Assembly (NCBI RefSeq): GCF_034351645.1
Contig: NZ_CP133782.1
Location: 811,001 to 875,000 of the forward strand
Direction of reading: 5' to 3'
DNA length: 64,000 bases
Source: Pseudomonas sp. DC1.2
GTDB taxonomy: Bacteria; Pseudomonadota; Gammaproteobacteria; Pseudomonadales; Pseudomonadaceae
The position numbers and the translations under genes were made by a program. The notes beneath the pieces were generated by a model. The model saw only the letters and a program-made list of their open reading frames with translations. It did no database searches and was not told the origin of the DNA. Positions 23,348-35,862 of this stretch are shown here, piece by piece (position 1 is the first letter of the stretch; every line of letters begins with the position of its first letter).

Positions 23348-23752
23348 ATGCTTTGGCAGTTTACTCAAATGTTATGGGTTGGTGGCCTTTGGCTGCTACA
23401 TGTCGGTTTGCTGCCGGCGCTGGGCAAGATTGGCTTGGCGCCGCTGCTGATCGACGAAATTGAAGGCATGCTTGATGCGCTGATGGTGGGTTTCGCCACA
23501 GTGTGTGTGATTTTTCAGGCTTTGGTGCTGATTCAGGCCGAGGGCCTTGTGAGTCTATGGCTGGATATTCGAGGGCAGTCGCTGCTTATGGCGCTGTATG
23601 CGTGCGGGATGTATTTCGCGGTGCGCTTCGGTTGGCCGGATGCGGTGCGCTGGGAGGAATTCAGCTATCTTGTGCTCGGATTTTCCGGGCTCGTGCTGGT
23701 GCTGCAACCGATACCGGGATGGAGTGTCAGGGTGCGCGAAGCACACCCTTGA
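23348..23752 (+). CDS. Small membrane protein, PA4754-like, function unknown
   Basis: 134-residue protein with about four membrane helices: MLWQFTQMLWVGGLWLLHVGLLPAL at the N-terminus, then ALMVGFATVCVIFQALVLIQ, LLMALYACGMYFAVRFG and YLVLGFSGLVLVLQPIPG. Genes of this type follow greA in Pseudomonas; I know no proven function. The start is uncertain: ATG 23348 has a hairpin in place of a ribosome-binding site, and the frame is open upstream into greA (to 23276). Translation coupled to greA would explain this. It converges with yhbY. Confidence 0.7.
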   Translation: MLWQFTQMLWVGGLWLLHVGLLPALGKIGLAPLLIDEIEGMLDALMVGFATVCVIFQALVLIQAEGLVSLWLDIRGQSLLMALYACGMYFAVRFGWPDAVRWEEFSYLVLGFSGLVLVLQPIPGWSVRVREAHP

Positions 23753-23761
23753 CCCTTGTCA

Positions 23762-24070
23762 TCACTTGAAGCGATGAACGTTCGACAGCTGCTTGTTGAC
23801 GCTGAAGTTCTTGCGGTAAAGCAGCGCCATCTTGCCGATGATCTGAACGGTATCCGCTTTGCCGACCTTGCACAGTTCTGCAATGGTCGCCAGGCGCGAC
23901 TCGCGATCGAGGATGTTGAGCTTGATTTTAATCAGCTCGTGATCCGCCAAAGCGCGTTCAAGTTCGGCTAGCACACCTTCAGTCAAACCGTTGTCAGCCA
24001 CAGTCAAAACTGGTTTCAGATGGTGGCCAATGGATTTGTACTGTTTCTTCTGCTCTTGAGTGAGCGGCAT
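23762..24070 (-). CDS. yhbY: CRM-domain RNA-binding protein YhbY
   Basis: 102-residue single CRM-domain protein associated with assembly of the 50S subunit in E. coli. It begins MPLTQEQKKQYKSIGHHLKP and has GLTEGVLAELERALADHELI and the GxxG-type loop near KADTVQIIGKMALLYR. It stands divergent from rlmE, a 23S rRNA methyltransferase, and the two form a conserved rRNA-maturation pair next to ftsH. The gene converges with the small membrane-protein gene, leaving a 9-bp gap. Confidence 0.9.
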   Translation of the reverse strand: MPLTQEQKKQYKSIGHHLKPVLTVADNGLTEGVLAELERALADHELIKIKLNILDRESRLATIAELCKVGKADTVQIIGKMALLYRKNFSVNKQLSNVHRFK

Positions 24071-24175
24071 AATCTGACCCCTGCGTCTGATCTTGTAAAA
24101 AGCGGCGGCCAGTTTACCCGAGCGAGTCCGGGACCGCCCAGTTAATCACGACCCGTTTTATTTTCGAGGTGGCCC

Positions 24176-24808
24176 GTGGCCCGTTCCAAGACAAGTCTTA
24201 AATGGCTGCAAGAGCATTTCAACGACCCATTCGTCAAAATGGCGCAGAAAGATGGGTATCGCTCCCGTGCCAGCTACAAGCTGCTGGAAATTCAGGACAG
24301 AGACCGTCTGATCCGTCCAGGGATGAGTGTGATCGACCTCGGTGCTGCGCCGGGTGGGTGGTCTCAGGTGACCAGTCGTCTGATTGGCGGACAGGGTACG
24401 TTGATTGCTTCCGACATCCTGGAAATGGACAGCATCCCTGATGTGACCTTTATTCAGGGCGACTTCACCGAAGATGCCGTGCTGGCGCAGATCCTCGAAG
24501 CCGTCGGAAAAAACGAAGTGGACCTTGTGATTTCCGATATGGCCCCCAATATGAGTGGATTGGCGTCTGTTGATATGCCTCGATCAATGTTTCTGTGCGA
24601 GTTGGCGCTGGATCTTGCGGTCAGGGTATTGAAGCCAGGTGGTGATTTTTTGATCAAGGTCTTCCAAGGTGAAGGCTTCGACGAATATCACAAGAGCGTT
24701 CGCCAGCAGTTCGAGAAAGTCACGACGCGCAAGCCTAAATCGTCGCGCGATCGTTCTCGCGAGCAGTACTTGTTGGGCCGTGGTTTCCGTGGTCGCAGTG
24801 AGGATTAA
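24176..24808 (+). CDS. rlmE: 23S rRNA 2'-O-methyltransferase RlmE (FtsJ/RrmJ)
   Basis: 210-residue SAM-dependent enzyme that methylates U2552 in the 23S A-loop. It begins [20 protein letters not shown], with the SAM motif [14 protein letters not shown] near residues 55-70 and [17 protein letters not shown] near 120-135; the catalytic KDKE set is consistent with these positions. The start is GTG at 24176 with GAGGT upstream. In E. coli rrmJ and ftsH are a heat-shock pair; here 191 bp separate them and I see no sigma-32 consensus. Confidence 0.95.
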   Translation: MARSKTSLKWLQEHFNDPFVKMAQKDGYRSRASYKLLEIQDRDRLIRPGMSVIDLGAAPGGWSQVTSRLIGGQGTLIASDILEMDSIPDVTFIQGDFTEDAVLAQILEAVGKNEVDLVISDMAPNMSGLASVDMPRSMFLCELALDLAVRVLKPGGDFLIKVFQGEGFDEYHKSVRQQFEKVTTRKPKSSRDRSREQYLLGRGFRGRSED

Positions 24809-24999
24809 GAGATTTTTCGACCGGGGTGATAGGTTTTTCGTATTTCGCCTCGTGAGCTTTAGCGAATATTGTGTAAAAAGTGTTTCACAAAGGGTTACAG
24901 ACGGCGCCTGCCAGAGCCGTAGGTAATGTAGTAAGTTAGGCCGGTGAATATCATGCGAAGCGCGCGCCAGTAGCGGAGCTTGCTTCAGAGGGTAGTTAA

Positions 25000-26919
<1,920 letters not shown>

Positions 26920-26927
26920 GGTTTGAA

Positions 26928-27779
26928 ATGACCTCTGTTCAGTCCCTGACCCGGTTGCCTTGTGGCAACCGGGTTCTTGATTTGGCCCATACGCATGTCA
27001 TGGGTATTCTCAATGTCACTCCTGATTCCTTTTCTGATGGTGGCCGCTACAGCCATCTCGACGCAGCAATGCGCCACGCCGAAGCGATGGTGTTGGCCGG
27101 GGCGACGCTGATTGATGTCGGTGGCGAATCTACCCGGCCCGGCGCCAGGGCGGTGTCGCCGCTTGAGGAGCTTGAACGCGTTGCTCCGATAGTCGAGCGC
27201 ATCAATCGCGAACTCGATGTGATCATCTCCGTTGATACCTCCACTCCAGCAGTCATGCGAGAGACTGCGCGACTTGGTGCAGGGCTGATCAATGATGTGC
27301 GTGCGCTGCGTCGTGATGGTGCCCTGGATGCCGCGTCAGCTACGGGTCTACCGGTTTGTCTGATGCACATGCTCGGCGAGCCAGGCGATATGCAGGATGA
27401 TCCGCATTACGGGGACGTTACGAAGGAAGTTGGCGAGTTTCTCGCTGAGCGCATGGCCCGGTGCGCTGCGGCGGGTATTCCTGCTGAGCGAATTATTCTC
27501 GATCCGGGCTTCGGCTTCGCTAAAACCTTGCAGCACAATCTTAGCTTGTTCAAGCATATGGAGGCCTTGCATGCCTTGGGTCGCCCCCTCTTGGTTGGGG
27601 TTTCCCGGAAGAGCATGATAGGCCAGGCGTTGAATCGTCCCGTTGGGGAAAGACTGTTTGGTGGTCTGGCACTTGCGGCGCTGGCTTCGTTCAGGGGCGC
27701 GCGTATATTGCGCGTCCATGACGTGGCGGAGACCGTCGACGTGGTGCGAATGATCGCCGCGGTGGAATTAGCCGAATAA
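26928..27779 (+). CDS. folP: Dihydropteroate synthase FolP
   Basis: 283-residue TIM-barrel enzyme of folate synthesis, target of sulfonamides. Signatures are [15 protein letters not shown] near residue 24, [11 protein letters not shown] near 63-73, and the C-terminal [10 protein letters not shown] near 225. The gene follows ftsH after 8 bp and precedes glmM after 16 bp, the usual ftsH-folP-glmM order of gamma-proteobacteria. Confidence 0.96.
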   Translation: MTSVQSLTRLPCGNRVLDLAHTHVMGILNVTPDSFSDGGRYSHLDAAMRHAEAMVLAGATLIDVGGESTRPGARAVSPLEELERVAPIVERINRELDVIISVDTSTPAVMRETARLGAGLINDVRALRRDGALDAASATGLPVCLMHMLGEPGDMQDDPHYGDVTKEVGEFLAERMARCAAAGIPAERIILDPGFGFAKTLQHNLSLFKHMEALHALGRPLLVGVSRKSMIGQALNRPVGERLFGGLALAALASFRGARILRVHDVAETVDVVRMIAAVELAE

Positions 27780-27795
27780 GAATGATGGAGCAATT

Positions 27796-29133
27796 ATGAG
27801 TAAGAAATACTTTGGTACCGACGGCATTCGTGGTCGGGTCGGAGAGTACCCTATTACTCCTGATTTCATGCTCAAGCTCGGTTGGGCTGCCGGCATGGCT
27901 TTTCGAAAAATGGGTGCCTGCAAAGTGCTGGTCGGGAAGGACACGCGGATTTCAGGTTATATGTTTGAGTCAGCGCTTGAGGCTGGGCTCACCTCGGCCG
28001 GCGCCGATGTGATGTTGCTTGGGCCGATGCCGACGCCTGCCATCGCGTACCTGACGCGCACGTTTCAGGCGCAAGCCGGCATCGTGATCAGTGCTTCGCA
28101 TAACCCGCACGATGATAACGGTATAAAATTCTTCTCCGGCAATGGCACCAAACTGCCTGATGAAGTCGAGCTGATGATCGAAGAGTTGCTCGACACCCCC
28201 ATGACGGTGGTTGAGTCGAGCAAGATCGGTAAGGTGTCGCGAATTAACGATGCGTCTGGTCGTTATATAGAATTCTGCAAAAGTAGCGTCCCAACCGGTA
28301 CCAGTTTCGCTGGGCTGAAGATCGTGATCGACTGCGCTCACGGTGCTACTTACAAGGTGGCTCCCAGTGTTTTTCGTGAGTTGGGGGCTGAAGTTGTCGT
28401 GCTCTCTGCTCAGCCAGACGGCCTGAACATTAACGAAAATTGCGGTTCGACCCATATGGCGCCTTTGCAGGCGGCTGTATTGGCCGAGCATGCCGACCTT
28501 GGGATTGCCTTTGACGGTGATGGTGATCGGGTTCTGATGGTCGACCACACCGGCGCCATTGTTGATGGGGATGAATTGCTATTTGTCATTGCTCGCGATT
28601 TGCATGAGCGCGGCAAGTTGCACGGAGGTGTGGTCGGGACACTGATGAGCAACCTCGGGTTGGAGCTGGCCCTGGCTGACCTTTCAATTCCTTTTGTGCG
28701 GGCCAATGTCGGCGATCGTTATGTGATCGCAGATCTGTTGGAGCGCAATTGGGTCGTGGGTGGTGAGAACTCTGGACATATCGTCTGTTTCAATCACACC
28801 ACCACAGGCGATGCGATCATCGCGGCCCTACAGGTATTAATGGCGCTCAAAACTCGTGCCGAAGGTCTGGCTCAGTCTCGCCAGGCTTTGCGTAAGTGCC
28901 CTCAGGTACTTATTAACGTGCGATTTGGTGGCGGTGCAAGCCCGCTAGATCACCCTTCAGTCAAGGAGGCCTGTGAGCGTGTCACCCAAGCCATGGCAGG
29001 TCGTGGTCGCGTGTTGTTGCGCAAGTCCGGCACCGAGCCGTTGGTGCGGGTCATGGTAGAAGGCGAGGACGAAATGCAGGTTCGTGGTTATGCCGAAGAG
29101 CTGGCAAAATTGGTAACTGAAGTTTCTGCCTGA
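27796..29133 (+). CDS. glmM: Phosphoglucosamine mutase GlmM
   Basis: 445-residue alpha-D-phosphohexomutase converting glucosamine-6-phosphate to glucosamine-1-phosphate for UDP-GlcNAc and thus peptidoglycan and LPS. The active-site phosphoserine lies in [19 protein letters not shown] near residue 100; the metal loop is [13 protein letters not shown] near 237-250; the phosphate-binding loop [14 protein letters not shown] lies close to the C-terminus. ATG has GGAG 6 nt upstream. Confidence 0.97.
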   Translation: MSKKYFGTDGIRGRVGEYPITPDFMLKLGWAAGMAFRKMGACKVLVGKDTRISGYMFESALEAGLTSAGADVMLLGPMPTPAIAYLTRTFQAQAGIVISASHNPHDDNGIKFFSGNGTKLPDEVELMIEELLDTPMTVVESSKIGKVSRINDASGRYIEFCKSSVPTGTSFAGLKIVIDCAHGATYKVAPSVFRELGAEVVVLSAQPDGLNINENCGSTHMAPLQAAVLAEHADLGIAFDGDGDRVLMVDHTGAIVDGDELLFVIARDLHERGKLHGGVVGTLMSNLGLELALADLSIPFVRANVGDRYVIADLLERNWVVGGENSGHIVCFNHTTTGDAIIAALQVLMALKTRAEGLAQSRQALRKCPQVLINVRFGGGASPLDHPSVKEACERVTQAMAGRGRVLLRKSGTEPLVRVMVEGEDEMQVRGYAEELAKLVTEVSA

Positions 29134-29199
29134 ATTCGGCTTGCCAGCCATGGTTGTGTTGGGTAACATCTGCGCCCACTTTGACCGACGAGGTACAGC

Positions 29200-29955
29200 A
29201 TGCGTCGCACTATGGTAGCTGGTAACTGGAAGATGCACGGTACCCGCGCCAGCGTCGCTGAGCTGATCAATGGCCTTCGTCATCTGGCCTTGCCGAGCGG
29301 TGTTGATGTTGCGGTATTCCCGCCTTGCCTGCATATCAATCAAGTGATTGATGGCTTAAAAGGAAAGTCGATTTTGGTCGGCGCGCAGAATTCTGCGGTG
29401 GAATCGATGCAAGGTGCGTTGACCGGTGAAATCGCGCCCAGTCAGTTAGTGGATGCAGGGTGTTCCCTGGTACTTGTCGGGCACTCCGAGCGCCGCCAGA
29501 TTATGGGTGAGCGAGACGGCTTGCTGAATCGCAAGTTCGCAGCGGCGCAGGCATGTGGCTTGATTCCGGTGTTGTGTATAGGGGAAACCCTTGAGCAGCG
29601 CGAAGCCGGGAAAACTCTTGAGGTTGTCGGGCGTCAGCTGGGCAGCATCATTGAGGAGCTGGGTGTTGGTGCTTTTGCAAATGCAGTAATAGCTTACGAG
29701 CCGGTCTGGGCCATTGGTACCGGGCTGACAGCTTCGCCGCAACAGGCGCAGGATGTGCATGCAGCCATTCGCGCTCAGTTGGCGGCAGAGAATTCTGAGG
29801 TCGCACGAGGTGTGCGGCTTCTATACGGCGGCAGCGTGAAGGCGGCCAATGCGGTCGAACTGTTCGGCATGCCGGATATCGATGGGGGGCTCATTGGTGG
29901 AGCTTCCCTGAATGCAGATGAGTTCGGTGCGATCTGTCGCGCCGCGGGAAACTGA
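29200..29955 (+). CDS. tpiA: Triosephosphate isomerase TpiA
   Basis: 251-residue TIM barrel interconverting dihydroxyacetone phosphate and glyceraldehyde-3-phosphate. Catalytic pieces: AGNWKMHG (substrate Lys) near residue 10, LVGHSERRQ (electrophile His) near 95, [11 protein letters not shown] (catalytic Glu) near 167, and the phosphate-binding YGGSVKAAN near 209. It is preceded by GAGGT and followed after 4 bp by secG. Confidence 0.97.
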   Translation: MRRTMVAGNWKMHGTRASVAELINGLRHLALPSGVDVAVFPPCLHINQVIDGLKGKSILVGAQNSAVESMQGALTGEIAPSQLVDAGCSLVLVGHSERRQIMGERDGLLNRKFAAAQACGLIPVLCIGETLEQREAGKTLEVVGRQLGSIIEELGVGAFANAVIAYEPVWAIGTGLTASPQQAQDVHAAIRAQLAAENSEVARGVRLLYGGSVKAANAVELFGMPDIDGGLIGGASLNADEFGAICRAAGN

Positions 29956-29959
29956 AAAA

Positions 29960-30343
29960 ATGCTGGAAACAGTCGTAGTCGTTTTTCATCTGCTGGGTGC
30001 ATTGGGCGTAGTTGCTCTGGTATTGCTTCAGCAGGGTAAAGGTGCGGATGCTGGCGCGTCTTTCGGAGCAGGTGCTTCAAATACTGTATTCGGAAGCCAA
30101 GGTTCCTCTACCTTTCTTAGTAAGTTTACTGCTATACTTGCCGCCGGTTTCTTCATAACCAGCTTAGGGTTAGGTTACTTTGCTAAAGAGAAAGCTCATC
30201 AGCTGACTCAAGTAGGTTTGCCAAACCCGGCAGTGTTGGAAGTTCCAAAGCAAAAACCGGCTTCTGATGATGTACCGGTGCTTCAAGAGCAAAAGTCGGC
30301 TACTCCAGCGACTGACGTGCCTCCAGCTCAAGAGCAAAAGTAA
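29960..30343 (+). CDS. secG: Protein-export membrane protein SecG
   Basis: 127-residue subunit of the SecYEG translocon. Two membrane helices ([26 protein letters not shown] at the N-terminus and [19 protein letters not shown] near residues 55-75) flank the conserved loop [17 protein letters not shown] and [16 protein letters not shown]. The start at 29960 (MLETVVVVF) is 4 bp after tpiA. The C-terminal tail after residue 80 is hydrophilic and contains two copies of QEQK; it is longer than the membrane core requires. Confidence 0.94.
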   Translation: MLETVVVVFHLLGALGVVALVLLQQGKGADAGASFGAGASNTVFGSQGSSTFLSKFTAILAAGFFITSLGLGYFAKEKAHQLTQVGLPNPAVLEVPKQKPASDDVPVLQEQKSATPATDVPPAQEQK

Positions 30344-30365
30344 GAAGGGTTTCAAACGCAGTATT

Positions 30366-30451
30366 GCCGAGGTGGTGGAATTGGTAGACACGCAACCTTG
30401 AGGTGGTTGTGCCCATAGGGTGTAGGGGTTCGAGTCCCCTTCTCGGTACCA
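30366..30451 (+). tRNA. tRNA-Leu (GAG)
   Basis: 86-nt class II tRNA. Acceptor GCCGAGG pairs with TCTCGGT; CCA is encoded at 30449-30451. The anticodon loop TTGAGGT has anticodon GAG at 30400-30402. A long variable arm follows and the T-arm is GGGGTTCGAGTCCCC. It sits between secG and tRNA-fMet, as leuU does in E. coli. Confidence 0.95.
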
Positions 30452-30459
30452 ATTGTCAG

Positions 30460-30485
30460 GAGAGCCCGCTGTTGCGGGCTTTCTT
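30460..30485 (+). terminator. Terminator-like hairpin after tRNA-Leu
   Basis: Arms GAGAGCCCGC and GCGGGCTTTC with loop TGTT, a G-U pair and a short T-rich tail. It could end the secG-tRNA-Leu transcript or be the 3' processing hairpin. Confidence 0.65.
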
Positions 30486-30547
30486 GTAGGTGGAAGGTTA
30501 CATTGACCCTGTCAGGGATCGGTCGTATACTTCCGCCCCAGCTTTGT

Positions 30548-30624
<77 letters not shown>

Positions 30625-30632
30625 GTTTAAGG

Positions 30633-30654
30633 AGCCCCTTTTAAGGGGCTTTTT
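30633..30654 (+). terminator. Intrinsic terminator after tRNA-fMet
   Basis: AGCCCCTT-TT-AAGGGGCT perfect stem followed by TTTTT. First of the terminator-like structures that separate the initiator tRNA from rimP-nusA. Confidence 0.85.
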
Positions 30655-30671
30655 GTTAGCTGGACACTTTC

Positions 30672-30723
30672 AACGCCGCTGTTCGACGGCGTTTCAAGGA
30701 TGGGCGTTTCGCCCATTTTTTTA
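30672..30723 (+). terminator. Tandem hairpins and terminator in the rimP-nusA leader
   Basis: AACGCCG/CGGCGTT (30672-30693) is followed by ATGGGCG-TTT-CGCCCAT (30700-30716) and a run of seven T. This second structure is a strong intrinsic terminator only 38 nt before the rimP start codon, with no evident promoter after it. It resembles the NusA-sensitive leader terminators of the E. coli metY-nusA operon, so readthrough control by NusA is plausible. Confidence 0.75.
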
Positions 30724-30761
30724 TTTTGCATAGCATGCACATACATGCACGAGGGGGTTCA

Positions 30762-31220
30762 GTGTCGAGCAAGCTAGAAGAGTTGCAGGCCTTGCTGGCC
30801 CCGGTGGTCGTGGCCCTAGGCTATGAATGCTGGGGTATTGAGTTTTCGGCTCAAGGTCGCCACTCAATGTTGCGCGTTTATATTGATAAAGAAGGCGGCG
30901 TGTTGGTGGACGATTGCGCCATCGTCAGCCGTCAGATCAGTGGTGTCCTGGATGTTGAAGATCCGATCGCCGTTGAGTACACCCTTGAAGTTTCCTCGCC
31001 AGGCATGGAACGCCCACTGTTCACTATTGAGCAGTTTGCAAAATTTGCCGGTGAACAAGTGAAGATTAAGCTGCGCTCGCCTTTCGAGGGTCGACGCAAC
31101 TTTCAGGGCCTTCTGCGCGGTGTAGAAGAGCAGGACGTCGTGGTGCAGGTAGAAGACCATGAGTTTCTGTTGCCGATCGATATGATCGACAAGGCCAACA
31201 TTATTCCCAGTTTTGACTGA
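30762..31220 (+). CDS. rimP: Ribosome maturation factor RimP
   Basis: 152-residue factor for 30S subunit maturation. It starts with GTG at 30762 ([19 protein letters not shown]) behind AGGGGG; upstream in-frame ATG codons at 30726 and 30735 would overlap the ribosome-binding site and the leader. The body has [34 protein letters not shown] and the C-terminal Sm-like part with [17 protein letters not shown]. First gene of the rimP-nusA-infB-rbfA-truB-rpsO-pnp operon. Confidence 0.95.
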   Translation: MSSKLEELQALLAPVVVALGYECWGIEFSAQGRHSMLRVYIDKEGGVLVDDCAIVSRQISGVLDVEDPIAVEYTLEVSSPGMERPLFTIEQFAKFAGEQVKIKLRSPFEGRRNFQGLLRGVEEQDVVVQVEDHEFLLPIDMIDKANIIPSFD

Positions 31221-31267
31221 GACGCGGATCCCGCGGATCCAATGGCTTGCGAAAGGCGAGGCGTACG

Positions 31268-32749
31268 ATGAGCAAAGAAGTACTGCTGGTTGTTGAGTCG
31301 GTATCCAATGAAAAGGGCGTACCGGCAAACGTAATTTTTGAAGCGCTGGAGCTGGCTCTGGCCACTGCTACCAAAAAGCGTTTTGAGGACGAAGTTGATC
31401 TGCGTGTGGAAATCAATCGCCACACCGGTGCTTACGAGACATTCCGTCGTTGGACGGTCGTCGAAGAAGCAGACCTGGACGATCCGGCTATTGAAACCTG
31501 GCCGAGCAAGGTTGCTGAAACGCACCCAGGCGCCCAGGTTGGTGAGGTAGTCGAAGAAAAGATTGAGTCCATCGAGTTCGGCCGCATCGCTGCGCAGACT
31601 GCCAAGCAAGTTATTGTGCAGAAAGTTCGCGAAGCTGAGCGTGCTCAAGTCGTTGATGCTTATCGCGAGCGCCTGGGGGAAATCATCTCTGGCACCGTGA
31701 AAAAAGTCACCCGCGACAATGTGATTGTCGACCTGGGCAACAATGCTGAAGCGTTGCTGGCTCGTGAAGACATCATCTCTCGCGAAACCTTCCGGGTTGG
31801 CGTGCGTCTGCGTGCGCTGCTCAAGGAAATCCGCACTGAGAACCGCGGCCCGCAGTTGATCCTGTCGCGTACTGCGCCGGAAATGCTGATCGAGTTGTTC
31901 CGCATCGAAGTGCCGGAAATTGCTGAAGGTTTGATCGAAGTGATGGCTGCATCCCGTGACCCGGGTTCGCGTGCCAAGATCGCAGTCCGTTCCAAGGACA
32001 AGCGCATCGACCCACAAGGTGCTTGCATCGGTATGCGCGGTTCGCGCGTCCAGGCAGTGTCGGGTGAGTTGGGCGGTGAGCGTGTTGATATCGTGCTTTG
32101 GGACGATAACCCGGCTCAGTTCGTGATCAATGCAATGTCGCCGGCTGAAGTGGCGGCAATTATCGTTGACGAAGATGCCCATGCAATGGACATCGCCGTT
32201 GGCGCAGACAATCTGGCTCAGGCCATTGGTCGCGGCGGTCAGAACGTGCGTCTGGCTAGCCAATTGACTGGCTGGACCCTGAACGTGATGACCGAATCGG
32301 ACATCCAGGCTAAGCAGCAAGCAGAAACCGGCGACATCCTGCGCAACTTTATCGACGAGCTGGAAGTCGACGAAGACCTGGCGCAAGTGCTGGTAGATGA
32401 AGGCTTCACTAGCCTGGAAGAGATTGCCTACGTACCGTTGGAAGAAATGCTCAACATCGACGGCTTTGACGAAGAAACCGTCAACGAGCTTCGCGCTCGC
32501 GCCAAGGATCGTTTGTTGACCAAAGCCATCGCTACTGAGGAAAAGCTGGCAGACGCCCATCCGGCCGAAGACCTGCTCTCGCTTGAGGGTATGGACAAGG
32601 ATTTGGCGATGGAACTGGCGGTGCGCGGCGTAATTACCCGCGAAGACCTGGCCGAGCAGTCTATTGACGACCTGCTCGACATCGACGGCATTGACGATGA
32701 TCGTGCCGGCAAGTTGATCATGGCCGCCCGAGCCCACTGGTTCGAGTAA
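31268..32749 (+). CDS. nusA: Transcription termination/antitermination factor NusA
   Basis: 493-residue RNA polymerase-binding factor. Order of domains: N-terminal polymerase-binding domain (1-130), S1 domain around 135-200 ([20 protein letters not shown]), two KH domains ([38 protein letters not shown]), then two acidic C-terminal repeats from about 360. ATG 31268 gives [19 protein letters not shown]. It probably regulates its own operon through the terminators before rimP. Confidence 0.97.
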   Translation: MSKEVLLVVESVSNEKGVPANVIFEALELALATATKKRFEDEVDLRVEINRHTGAYETFRRWTVVEEADLDDPAIETWPSKVAETHPGAQVGEVVEEKIESIEFGRIAAQTAKQVIVQKVREAERAQVVDAYRERLGEIISGTVKKVTRDNVIVDLGNNAEALLAREDIISRETFRVGVRLRALLKEIRTENRGPQLILSRTAPEMLIELFRIEVPEIAEGLIEVMAASRDPGSRAKIAVRSKDKRIDPQGACIGMRGSRVQAVSGELGGERVDIVLWDDNPAQFVINAMSPAEVAAIIVDEDAHAMDIAVGADNLAQAIGRGGQNVRLASQLTGWTLNVMTESDIQAKQQAETGDILRNFIDELEVDEDLAQVLVDEGFTSLEEIAYVPLEEMLNIDGFDEETVNELRARAKDRLLTKAIATEEKLADAHPAEDLLSLEGMDKDLAMELAVRGVITREDLAEQSIDDLLDIDGIDDDRAGKLIMAARAHWFE

Positions 32750-32776
32750 TTAGGCGCGGCCTGAGGAGAGAAGTGC

Positions 32777-35299
32777 ATGACGCAAGTCACGGTGAAACAA
32801 CTGGCCGATGAGGTCAAAACACCGGTAGAGCGCCTGTTGCAGCAGATGCGTGAGGCAGGTCTGCCGCACACCGCCGCCGAAGAACATGTGACTGACAGTG
32901 AGAAGCAATCTTTGCTGACTCACTTGAAAAGCAGCCACAAGGCGAAAGTGGAAGAACCACGCAAGATCACGCTGCAGCGTAAAACCACCAGCACCCTGCG
33001 TGTTGCTGGCAGCAAAAGCATCAGCGTTGAAGTCCGTAAGAAGAAAGTTTTCGTACAGCGCAGCCCGGAAGAAATCGAAGCCGAGCGCAAACGTGAACTG
33101 GAAGAACGTCGCGCCGTAGAAAATGCTGCTCGCCAGAAGGCTGAAGAAGAGTCGAAGCGTCGCGCCGAAGAAGAAGCGCGTCGCCAGCCTGCTGGTTCGC
33201 AAACCGCTACTACCGACGCTGTTGCCGCACCTGCTGCCGCCGAACCTGTGCGTGAAAGCGCGCCGGTTGTGGCTGCTGCACCGGCACCTTCTGCCGATGC
33301 TCGTAAGCAGAACGAACAGCGCCGTCCGGACAAACCACGTGCCGACGATAACAATCGTCGTGGCAGTGGCGATGGTGAGCGCAAAAACGCTCCGCATCGT
33401 GCTTCGGTTAAGGAAAAAGCGCCTACGCCACGCGTTGCGCCACGTACTACCGACGAAGAAAGCGACAGCTTCCGTCGTGGTGGTCGCGGCAAGGCCAAGC
33501 TGAAGAAACGCAACGCTCACGGTTTTCAGAGCCCAACCGGCCCTGTCGTGCGTGAAGTGAAGATCGGCGAGACCATCACTGTTGGCGATCTCGCTCAGCA
33601 GATGTCGGTCAAGGCAGCTGAAATTATCAAGTTCATGTTCAAACTGGGAACTCCAGCGACCATTAACCAGGTACTGGATCAGGAAACTGCTCAACTGGTT
33701 GCCGAAGAGCTGGGCCACAAAGTGACCCTGGTCAGCGACACCGCCCTGGAAGATTCCCTGGCTGAGTCCCTGAAGTTTGAAGGTGAAGCGTTCTCCCGTG
33801 CGCCGGTTGTGACCGTAATGGGTCACGTTGACCACGGTAAGACCTCGCTGCTCGACTATATCCGTCGTGCCAAGGTAGCTGCAGGCGAAGCCGGCGGTAT
33901 TACTCAGCACATCGGCGCGTACCACGTTGAAACTGATCGCGGCATGGTCACTTTCCTCGACACCCCGGGCCACGCTGCGTTTACCGCAATGCGTGCTCGT
34001 GGTGCCAAGGCGACTGACATCGTGATCCTGGTCGTTGCAGCGGACGACGGCGTAATGCCGCAGACCATTGAAGCGGTCCAGCACGCCAAGGCTGCCGGTG
34101 TTCCACTGGTGGTTGCAGTGAACAAGATCGATAAGCCGGGCGCCGATCTTGATCGCATCCGTAGCGAGTTGTCGGTTCACGGCGTGACCTCGGAAGAGTG
34201 GGGCGGCGATACCCCGTTCGTATCGGTTTCGGCGAAAGTCGGTACTGGTGTGGACGAGTTGCTCGAAGCTGTTCTGCTGCAAGCTGAAGTTCTAGAGCTG
34301 AAGGCCACGCCTTCTGCTCCTGGCCGTGGCGTTGTGGTTGAATCGCGTCTCGACAAGGGTCGTGGTCCGGTGGCTACCGTTCTGGTTCAGGACGGTACTC
34401 TGCGCCAAGGCGACATGGTACTGGTCGGTTCGAACTATGGTCGCGTTCGCGCCATGCTCGATGAGAACGGCAAGCCAATCAAAGAAGCGGGTCCTTCCAT
34501 CCCTGTCGAGATCCTCGGCCTGGACGGTACTCCGGACGCTGGCGACGAGATGAGCGTGCTGTCCGACGAGAAGAAGGCCCGTGAAGTGGCTTTGTTCCGT
34601 CAAGGCAAGTTCCGCGAAGTCAAACTGGCCCGTGCTCATGCTGGCAAGCTTGAAAACATCTTCGAGAACATGGGTCAGGAAGAGAAGAAGACGCTTAATA
34701 TCGTCCTCAAATCTGATGTCCGTGGTTCGCTGGAAGCGTTGAACGGTGCCTTGAATGGCCTGGGTAACGACGAAGTGCAAGTGCGTGTTGTCGGTGGCGG
34801 TGTCGGTGGTATCACCGAGTCCGACGCTAACCTGGCACTGGCCTCCAACGCTGTACTGTTCGGTTTCAACGTGCGTGCCGATGCTGGCGCTCGCAAGATC
34901 GTCGAGCAGGAAGGTCTGGATATGCGTTACTACAACGTGATCTACGACATCATCGAAGACGTCAAGAAAGCCCTCACCGGTATGTTGGGCAGCGATGTTC
35001 GCGAGAACATCCTGGGTACCGCTGAAGTGCGTGACGTGTTCCGTTCGCCGAAGTTTGGCGCGATTGCCGGTTGCATGGTTATCGAAGGTGTTGTTCACCG
35101 TAACCGTCCAATCCGTGTACTGCGTGAAGACATCGTTATCTTCGAAGGCGAGCTGGAATCCCTGCGCCGCTTCAAGGATGACGCTTCCGAAGTACGTGCC
35201 GGCATGGAATGCGGTATTGGCGTCAAGAGCTACAACGACGTCAAGGCTGGTGACAAGATTGAAGTCTACGAGAAGGTTCAGGTTGCTCGCAGCCTCTAA
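32777..35299 (+). CDS. infB: Translation initiation factor IF-2
   Basis: 840-residue GTPase that brings initiator tRNA to the 30S subunit. It has an N-terminal IF2-N domain ([20 protein letters not shown]), a long charged Ala/Glu/Arg-rich linker (about 95-250) and a second IF2-N fold. The G domain has [19 protein letters not shown] near residue 350, DTPGHAAF and NKIDKPGAD, followed by domains II-IV. Co-transcription with the initiator-tRNA region upstream is functionally apt. A terminator-like hairpin lies after it. Confidence 0.98.
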   Translation: MTQVTVKQLADEVKTPVERLLQQMREAGLPHTAAEEHVTDSEKQSLLTHLKSSHKAKVEEPRKITLQRKTTSTLRVAGSKSISVEVRKKKVFVQRSPEEIEAERKRELEERRAVENAARQKAEEESKRRAEEEARRQPAGSQTATTDAVAAPAAAEPVRESAPVVAAAPAPSADARKQNEQRRPDKPRADDNNRRGSGDGERKNAPHRASVKEKAPTPRVAPRTTDEESDSFRRGGRGKAKLKKRNAHGFQSPTGPVVREVKIGETITVGDLAQQMSVKAAEIIKFMFKLGTPATINQVLDQETAQLVAEELGHKVTLVSDTALEDSLAESLKFEGEAFSRAPVVTVMGHVDHGKTSLLDYIRRAKVAAGEAGGITQHIGAYHVETDRGMVTFLDTPGHAAFTAMRARGAKATDIVILVVAADDGVMPQTIEAVQHAKAAGVPLVVAVNKIDKPGADLDRIRSELSVHGVTSEEWGGDTPFVSVSAKVGTGVDELLEAVLLQAEVLELKATPSAPGRGVVVESRLDKGRGPVATVLVQDGTLRQGDMVLVGSNYGRVRAMLDENGKPIKEAGPSIPVEILGLDGTPDAGDEMSVLSDEKKAREVALFRQGKFREVKLARAHAGKLENIFENMGQEEKKTLNIVLKSDVRGSLEALNGALNGLGNDEVQVRVVGGGVGGITESDANLALASNAVLFGFNVRADAGARKIVEQEGLDMRYYNVIYDIIEDVKKALTGMLGSDVRENILGTAEVRDVFRSPKFGAIAGCMVIEGVVHRNRPIRVLREDIVIFEGELESLRRFKDDASEVRAGMECGIGVKSYNDVKAGDKIEVYEKVQVARSL

Positions 35300-35370
35300 C
35301 TCGCGCACTTCAAGGGCCACGATGAGCCGCCGCATGCAAATGCGCGGCGCAGCGTCAGGACTCTAAACGC

Positions 35371-35404
35371 AACGCCCGGTCTGGCTTTTGTCAGGCCGGG
35401 CGTT
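35371..35404 (+). terminator. Terminator-like hairpin between infB and rbfA
   Basis: Stem of 13 bp, AACGCCCGGTCTG against CAGGCCGGGCGTT with one T-G pair, loop GCTTTTGT, followed by only a short T-run. It lies in the 158-bp infB-rbfA gap and may attenuate rather than stop the operon, since rbfA-truB-rpsO-pnp normally continue the transcript. Confidence 0.65.
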
Positions 35405-35457
35405 TGCCGCTTTCAGACCCACGGGTTTCACCGTGAGGCAGTAACAGGTAACAAGAC

Positions 35458-35859
35458 ATGGCAAAAGAATACAGCCGTACCCAACGTATCGGCGATCAGA
35501 TGCAGCGTGAGCTGGCACAGCTGATCCGTCGTGAAGTCAAAGACCCGCGTGTCGGTCTGGTCACCATTACCGCTGTTGAAGTCAGCCGTGACGTCGGTCA
35601 CGCCAAGATCTTCATCACCGTGATGGGGCAGGACAATGCTGAAGATATCGCGCAAAGCATCAAGGTGCTCAACTCCGCCGCTGGTTTCCTGCGTATGCAG
35701 TTGGCTCGCGAAATGAAGTTGCGCAGCGTTCCACAGTTGCACTTCCACTACGACGAAAGCGTCGTGCGTGGTGCGCACCTGTCGGCTCTGATCGAGCGTG
35801 CGGTGGCTGAAGACAATCAGCACCCGGTAGCGGCTGAACCCGAAGACGCCAAGGAGTAA
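35458..35859 (+). CDS. rbfA: Ribosome-binding factor A
   Basis: 133-residue KH-fold cold-shock protein needed for maturation of the 16S rRNA 5' end. It begins [19 protein letters not shown] and has the family segments [20 protein letters not shown] and [19 protein letters not shown], followed by [11 protein letters not shown]. The acidic C-terminal tail [10 protein letters not shown] is typical of Pseudomonas. The next gene, truB, starts 3 bp after its stop. Confidence 0.95.
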   Translation: MAKEYSRTQRIGDQMQRELAQLIRREVKDPRVGLVTITAVEVSRDVGHAKIFITVMGQDNAEDIAQSIKVLNSAAGFLRMQLAREMKLRSVPQLHFHYDESVVRGAHLSALIERAVAEDNQHPVAAEPEDAKE

Positions 35860-35862
35860 TCG

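Noticed and set aside
24809..24999. Search for a heat-shock promoter before ftsH
   Set aside because: I looked for CTTGAA-N14-CCCCAT type elements and found none in the 191-bp gap.
31103..32737. 544-codon open frame opposite nusA, and 510- and 347-codon frames opposite infB
   Set aside because: Antisense shadows of nusA and infB; low-complexity Leu/Arg/Phe/His composition and no family match.
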